Positions 32,532-35,168 of a stretch of 35,168 nt of DNA are shown piece by piece. Under the pieces are notes generated by a model. That model made no database searches and had not been told where the DNA came from. It saw only the letters and a program-made list of their open reading frames with translations. The position numbers and the translations under genes were made by a program. Origin of the DNA: Clostridiales bacterium (GTDB lineage: Bacteria; Bacillota; Clostridia; Oscillospirales; Oscillospiraceae); NCBI GenBank assembly GCA_004551945.1, contig SFPN01000017.1, forward strand, positions 1-35,168, written 5' to 3'. The stretch's first letter is position 1; each line of letters starts with the position of its first letter.

Positions 32532-33748
32532 TGGGCACAGTTCAGGCAAACGATCCCCGCCCGCCCTTTACAGGGCTGCGCGGGCAAACCCCGGAAGCGC
32601 TGTTCGGTGCGCTGCCTACGCCTTGCTATATTTTAGATGAAGCTGCCCTGCGCCGCAACGGCGAGATCCTGGCGGGCGTAGCGGAACGCACGGGCTGCAA
32701 AATACTGTTGGCGCAAAAGGCGTTTTCCAACTATGATCTTTACCCAGTTCTTGCCCCCTATCTGGCGGGAACCGAGGCCAGCGGCCTGTATGAAGCCCGC
32801 TTGGGCGCGGAGGAGATGCCGGGCAAAGAGGTCCATGTGTTTTGCGGCGCTTACCGGGACAGGGAATTTGAAGAACTGCTGCGCTATGCCGACCACATTG
32901 TCTTCAACTCCCCCCGCCAGTTGGAAACCTTCGGCCCGGCGGCAAAAAGAGCCGGAAAAAGCGTAGGGCTGCGCATCAACCCGGAGTGCTCTACCCAGGA
33001 AGGTCACGCCATCTACGATCCCTGTGCCCCCGGCAGCCGCCTGGGTACCACCCGCGCCCAGTGGAACCAGGCCATGACGCCGGCGCTGATTTCCCTGCTG
33101 GACGGTCTTCACTTCCATACCTTATGTGAGCAGGATGCAGACGCATTGGAGGTTACGCTGACTGCTGTGGAAGAACGATTTGGCGATGTCCTTCCCTCCA
33201 TGAAGTGGCTCAATTTTGGCGGCGGACACCATATTACCAGGCCGGGATACAACCTTTCCCAACTGGAGCAGTGCATTGCCAGAGCACAACAGATGTGGGG
33301 CGTGCAGGTATACCTGGAGCCAGGGGAAGCCTGCGCGCTGAACGCGGGGTATCTGGCCTCTCGTGTGCTGGATGTGCTGCAAAACGGAACGACACAGCTT
33401 GCCATTCTGGATGCCAGCGCCGCCTGCCATATGCCCGATGTGCTGGAAATGCCTTACCGCCCGCCGCTGTATGGCGCAGGAGAACCGGAAGAACGGTCCT
33501 GTACCTTCCGTCTGGGCGGGCCCACCTGCCTGGCCGGAGACGTCATTGGAGCGTACAGCTTTAACGCCCCCCTTCAGGACGGGGACCTGCTGCTGTTTGG
33601 AGACATGGCCATCTACACCACCTGCAAAAACAACACCTTCAATGGCATGCCGCTGCCAAGCATTTTTGTTTGGCGGGCTGATGGAGGACTGGACTGCCTG
33701 CGAACCTTTGGATATGCGGATTTCAAGTGCCGATTAGGCCGCAAATAG
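32531..33748 (+). CDS. nspC: Carboxynorspermidine/carboxyspermidine decarboxylase
   Basis: This fold-type-III PLP enzyme should remove CO2 from carboxyspermidine to give spermidine, the last step of the pathway. The 405-residue protein has the PLP lysine Lys63 in LLAQKAFSNY, HFHTLCEQ, FGGGHHITRPGY, EPGEACAL, and C-terminal YTTCKNNTFNG. The ATG at 32531 shares one base with the upstream stop, so the two enzymes are translationally coupled; a longer open frame upstream lies inside the synthase gene. It is the last gene of the operon. Confidence 0.94.
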   Translation: MGTVQANDPRPPFTGLRGQTPEALFGALPTPCYILDEAALRRNGEILAGVAERTGCKILLAQKAFSNYDLYPVLAPYLAGTEASGLYEARLGAEEMPGKEVHVFCGAYRDREFEELLRYADHIVFNSPRQLETFGPAAKRAGKSVGLRINPECSTQEGHAIYDPCAPGSRLGTTRAQWNQAMTPALISLLDGLHFHTLCEQDADALEVTLTAVEERFGDVLPSMKWLNFGGGHHITRPGYNLSQLEQCIARAQQMWGVQVYLEPGEACALNAGYLASRVLDVLQNGTTQLAILDASAACHMPDVLEMPYRPPLYGAGEPEERSCTFRLGGPTCLAGDVIGAYSFNAPLQDGDLLLFGDMAIYTTCKNNTFNGMPLPSIFVWRADGGLDCLRTFGYADFKCRLGRK

Positions 33749-33809
33749 AGCTGAAAGCGATTGCCGCGTGGACGCTTCTGCTCTATGCCGGTACTGGACA
33801 GGACAAACA

Positions 33810-33851
33810 AAGACCGCACAAGGCAAGCAATGCTTCGCCAAGTGCGGTCTT
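33810..33851 (+). terminator. Probable terminator of the polyamine operon
   Basis: A 10-bp perfect stem (AAGACCGCAC / GTGCGGTCTT) with inner GGC-AAGC / GCTT-c-GCC pairs lies 60 bp after nspC. The tail CTGTCATTTC is only weakly T-rich, so termination may be partial. Confidence 0.6.
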
Positions 33852-34236
33852 CTGTCATTTCACACGTGTCGTGTGAATCAGTGGTGGAGGCGGGGGATAA
33901 CTGCAGATGATCGCGAAAGCCGGGAAATCCATTGGCTCGATATGTCAGGTATGAAGCCTGTTTTGGGCAGGATGTCCATTCGTGATTTTCCGCTGTTTGT
34001 GATGCTATTCGTCCTTCGCAGGCCCCCCTCTCAGCCCACTGCTGATCCAAGTGTTGCTGAAATGGGCCGACTTGCCCAGGCAAACCCTTTCAATCTCACA
34101 ACATTGCAACGTAGTCCTTGCGGCCTCCATCGGCTTGGAGTTTGGACGTTTGATTTTCTTCTCCAGAGTGGTTTCCGCGCCGTTGGTGGAGGGGCCTTTT
34201 TCATTCTGCACGCTGGATCTGATCGCTCTCAACACC
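33852..34236. other. Gene-free stretch between the polyamine operon and the Fic module
   Basis: I find no gene here. A perfect 8-bp inverted repeat (TTCACACG, TGT, CGTGTGAA) lies at about 33859-33877. Two open frames cover the stretch (plus 33768-34253, minus 34005-34235), but neither has a ribosome binding site or a protein-like pattern that I know. It could be a decayed insertion; I see no terminal repeats. Confidence 0.35.
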
Positions 34237-34265
34237 TTGTTTTTTTAGATTGAATGCTATATACT
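34237..34265 (+). promoter_or_regulatory. Promoter of the antitoxin/Fic module
   Basis: TTGTTT (34237-34242) and TATACT (34260-34265) are 17 bp apart, 30 bp before the antitoxin start. Confidence 0.65.
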
Positions 34266-34294
34266 ACTATCAAAAATGACAGGAGGTCAGTGCT

Positions 34295-34480
34295 ATGACC
34301 CAAAAATCTAAAAAACAAATTAAATATACACTGACCACCCATGCGATTGAGAAGTTAACCCCGAGCAGAAACGCTCTTGATTTATGTGAACAAATGGCAG
34401 CAGGTAAAATCAGCGCTGACTCCGCTGTAGCTGCCCTTTTGAAGCAGCGTGGGCTTGAAGCGGTGCGAGTCCATGAGTAA
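34295..34480 (+). CDS. VbhA-like antitoxin of a Fic toxin
   Basis: The 61-residue protein is placed just before and overlapping a Fic gene, the layout of class I Fic systems where a small VbhA-type antitoxin supplies the inhibitory helix. A THAIEK segment (15-20) matches the inhibitor motif (S/T)xxxE(G/N) except for Lys in the last place, so Glu19 is the likely blocking residue. The C-terminal MAAGKISADSAVAALL resembles the VbhA domain's 'GxIsxdelxaal' pattern. AGGAGGT precedes the ATG at 7 nt. Overlap with fic is 8 nt, so antitoxin is made first. It is the partner by position and motif; binding was not shown. Confidence 0.78.
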   Translation: MTQKSKKQIKYTLTTHAIEKLTPSRNALDLCEQMAAGKISADSAVAALLKQRGLEAVRVHE

Positions 34481-35087
34481 CAGCTTTGGAAAGTATGATG
34501 TCTACGCCGTCTCTGGCTCTATTTACTGCTATGGCGATACGGGCGTTCTGAAAAATCGCTTTGGGATTCGTGACGGAAAAAAGTTGAAAGAACTTGAAGC
34601 CGATCTATCCGCCATTCGGCAGCATGATTTATTGGAGCATCCGATCCCTGGCCGATTTACCATCAATCATCTCTGTAACATTCATAAATATCTGCTTGGG
34701 GATCTCTATGCTTTTGCCGGCCGTTTTCGCCGCGAAGATATCATGAAAGGAACAACTCGCTTTCTTTCCCACAAAGAGATCAAGGAAAAGCTGCGCCATT
34801 TATTGAATGAGTTGGCCTCCGAAAACTATTTACATGACTGCGGCTTTGATTCGTTGATTGATCGGAGTGCTTACTATTTCGCAGAACTCAACTATATCCA
34901 CCCATTTCGAGAAGGTAACGGTCGTGCTACCCGTGAGTTTATGCGTCAGCTATTTGCTCAGAACGGATACGATGTGGATTGGTCGAAGGTTCCTTCTGAT
35001 CACTTACTTTCCGCTATGGAGTTGTCCGTGTTCGACACATCAGAGTTGAAACATGTATTACGAATATGCCTGCAAAAGTCATCATAA
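34473..35087 (+). CDS. fic: Fic-domain toxin (AMP transferase)
   Basis: Fic proteins move AMP from ATP to hydroxyl side chains of target proteins; short bacterial ones act as toxins, often on gyrase/topoisomerase IV. The 204-residue protein has the complete catalytic motif HPFREGNGRATR (143-154), with His143 as base and Glu147 at the metal-binding acid position, and an N-terminal part (IHKYLLGDLYAFAGRFR) typical of the family. I chose the ATG at 34473, which overlaps the antitoxin stop; a GTG at 34449 would add eight residues. The pair is visibly richer in A and T than the operons to its left, which hints at transfer. Confidence 0.93.
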   Translation: MSNSFGKYDVYAVSGSIYCYGDTGVLKNRFGIRDGKKLKELEADLSAIRQHDLLEHPIPGRFTINHLCNIHKYLLGDLYAFAGRFRREDIMKGTTRFLSHKEIKEKLRHLLNELASENYLHDCGFDSLIDRSAYYFAELNYIHPFREGNGRATREFMRQLFAQNGYDVDWSKVPSDHLLSAMELSVFDTSELKHVLRICLQKSS

Positions 35088-35116
35088 GTTCTACTAAATC
35101 TACATAACCGTATCAA

Positions 35117-35160
35117 AAAAATCCAGGAAGAGAAAGTTGTACATCTCCTCCTGGATTTTT
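35117..35160 (+). terminator. Terminator after fic
   Basis: AAAAATCCAGGA pairs with TCCTGGATTTTT (12 bp, 20-nt loop), and the T-rich tail continues to the window end. The A-run on the other side makes it potentially bidirectional. Confidence 0.85.
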
Positions 35161-35168
35161 CTATTTTT

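Noticed and set aside
34005..34235. A 76-codon minus-strand frame as a small gene or transposase remnant
   Set aside because: It is Lys/Arg-rich and could be a fragment of something, but I see no ribosome binding site, inverted ends or transposase motif that would support the call.
33768..34253. A 161-codon plus-strand frame after nspC
   Set aside because: It has no ribosome binding site, begins inside the region of the operon terminator, and shows no recognisable domain.
1..35168. CRISPR arrays, tRNA or rRNA genes, insertion sequences
   Set aside because: I saw no regularly spaced direct repeats, no tRNA T-loop sequence with acceptor stem, no rRNA-like stretch and no transposase with terminal repeats.

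Overview
The window looks like part of a chromosome from a high-GC Firmicute of the class Clostridia, most likely a gut member of the Oscillospiraceae/Flavonifractor-Lawsonibacter type. The basis is GC-rich coding sequence with strong AAAGGAGG-type ribosome binding sites, consensus sigma-A promoters with 17-bp spacers, a FabK-type enoyl reductase, a two-subunit glycine decarboxylase, and polyamine synthesis through carboxyspermidine. Species assignment from sequence alone is an inference.

Layout. (1) 1-3290: an intergenic region with a left-facing promoter, then metA (homoserine O-acetyltransferase type), then a two-gene unit for a membrane-anchored transglutaminase-like protein and a DUF4358-like lipoprotein. 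(2) 3300-11126, minus strand: a perfect-consensus promoter, a tandem glycine riboswitch with its own terminator, then gcvT-gcvH-gcvPA-gcvPB-lplA-lpdA. This is a complete glycine cleavage system with its lipoylation enzyme. A metallo-beta-lactamase-fold hydrolase follows. (3) 11247-21466, minus strand: a tightly coupled type II fatty-acid synthesis operon, acpP-fabK-fabD-fabG-fabF-accB-fabZ-accC-accD-accA. It ends with an AMP-forming acyl-CoA synthetase and a TetR-family regulator. A perfect palindrome sits just downstream of the promoter's -10 element. (4) 21597-24656, plus strand: a vanG/vanXY/vanT-like trio (D-Ala-D-Ser type ligase, D,D-peptidase, membrane domain of VanT). It has no serine racemase domain and no vanRS. 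A second copy of the fab palindrome lies upstream of it. (5) 24669-27569, minus strand: an MBOAT O-acyltransferase and a DHHW/AlgX-like partner, a minimal polysaccharide O-acetylation pair with a terminator in its leader. (6) 27583-33748, plus strand: a ~400-nt structured leader ending in a strong terminator, then speA-speE-speB-carboxy(nor)spermidine synthase-nspC, a polyamine operon from arginine to spermidine. (7) 33749-35168: a gene-poor stretch, then an AT-richer VbhA-like antitoxin/Fic toxin pair closed by a terminator.

How the genes work together. The gcv genes respond to glycine and make methylene-THF, CO2, NH3 and NADH; LplA loads lipoate on GcvH and LpdA reoxidises it. The fab/acc genes make malonyl-CoA and elongate acyl chains; the terminal TetR gene is a plausible acyl-responsive regulator of its own operon. 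The van-like genes could make and select D-Ser-ending peptidoglycan precursors. The spe genes convert arginine through agmatine and putrescine to spermidine by the aspartate-semialdehyde route, with an extra aminopropyltransferase whose decarboxylated-SAM supplier is not in the window.

The observations most worth following are the regulator-less, racemase-less van trio, the shared palindromes between the fab and van genes, and the structured terminator-bearing leader of the polyamine operon. All calls come from reading the sequence; no database search was run.
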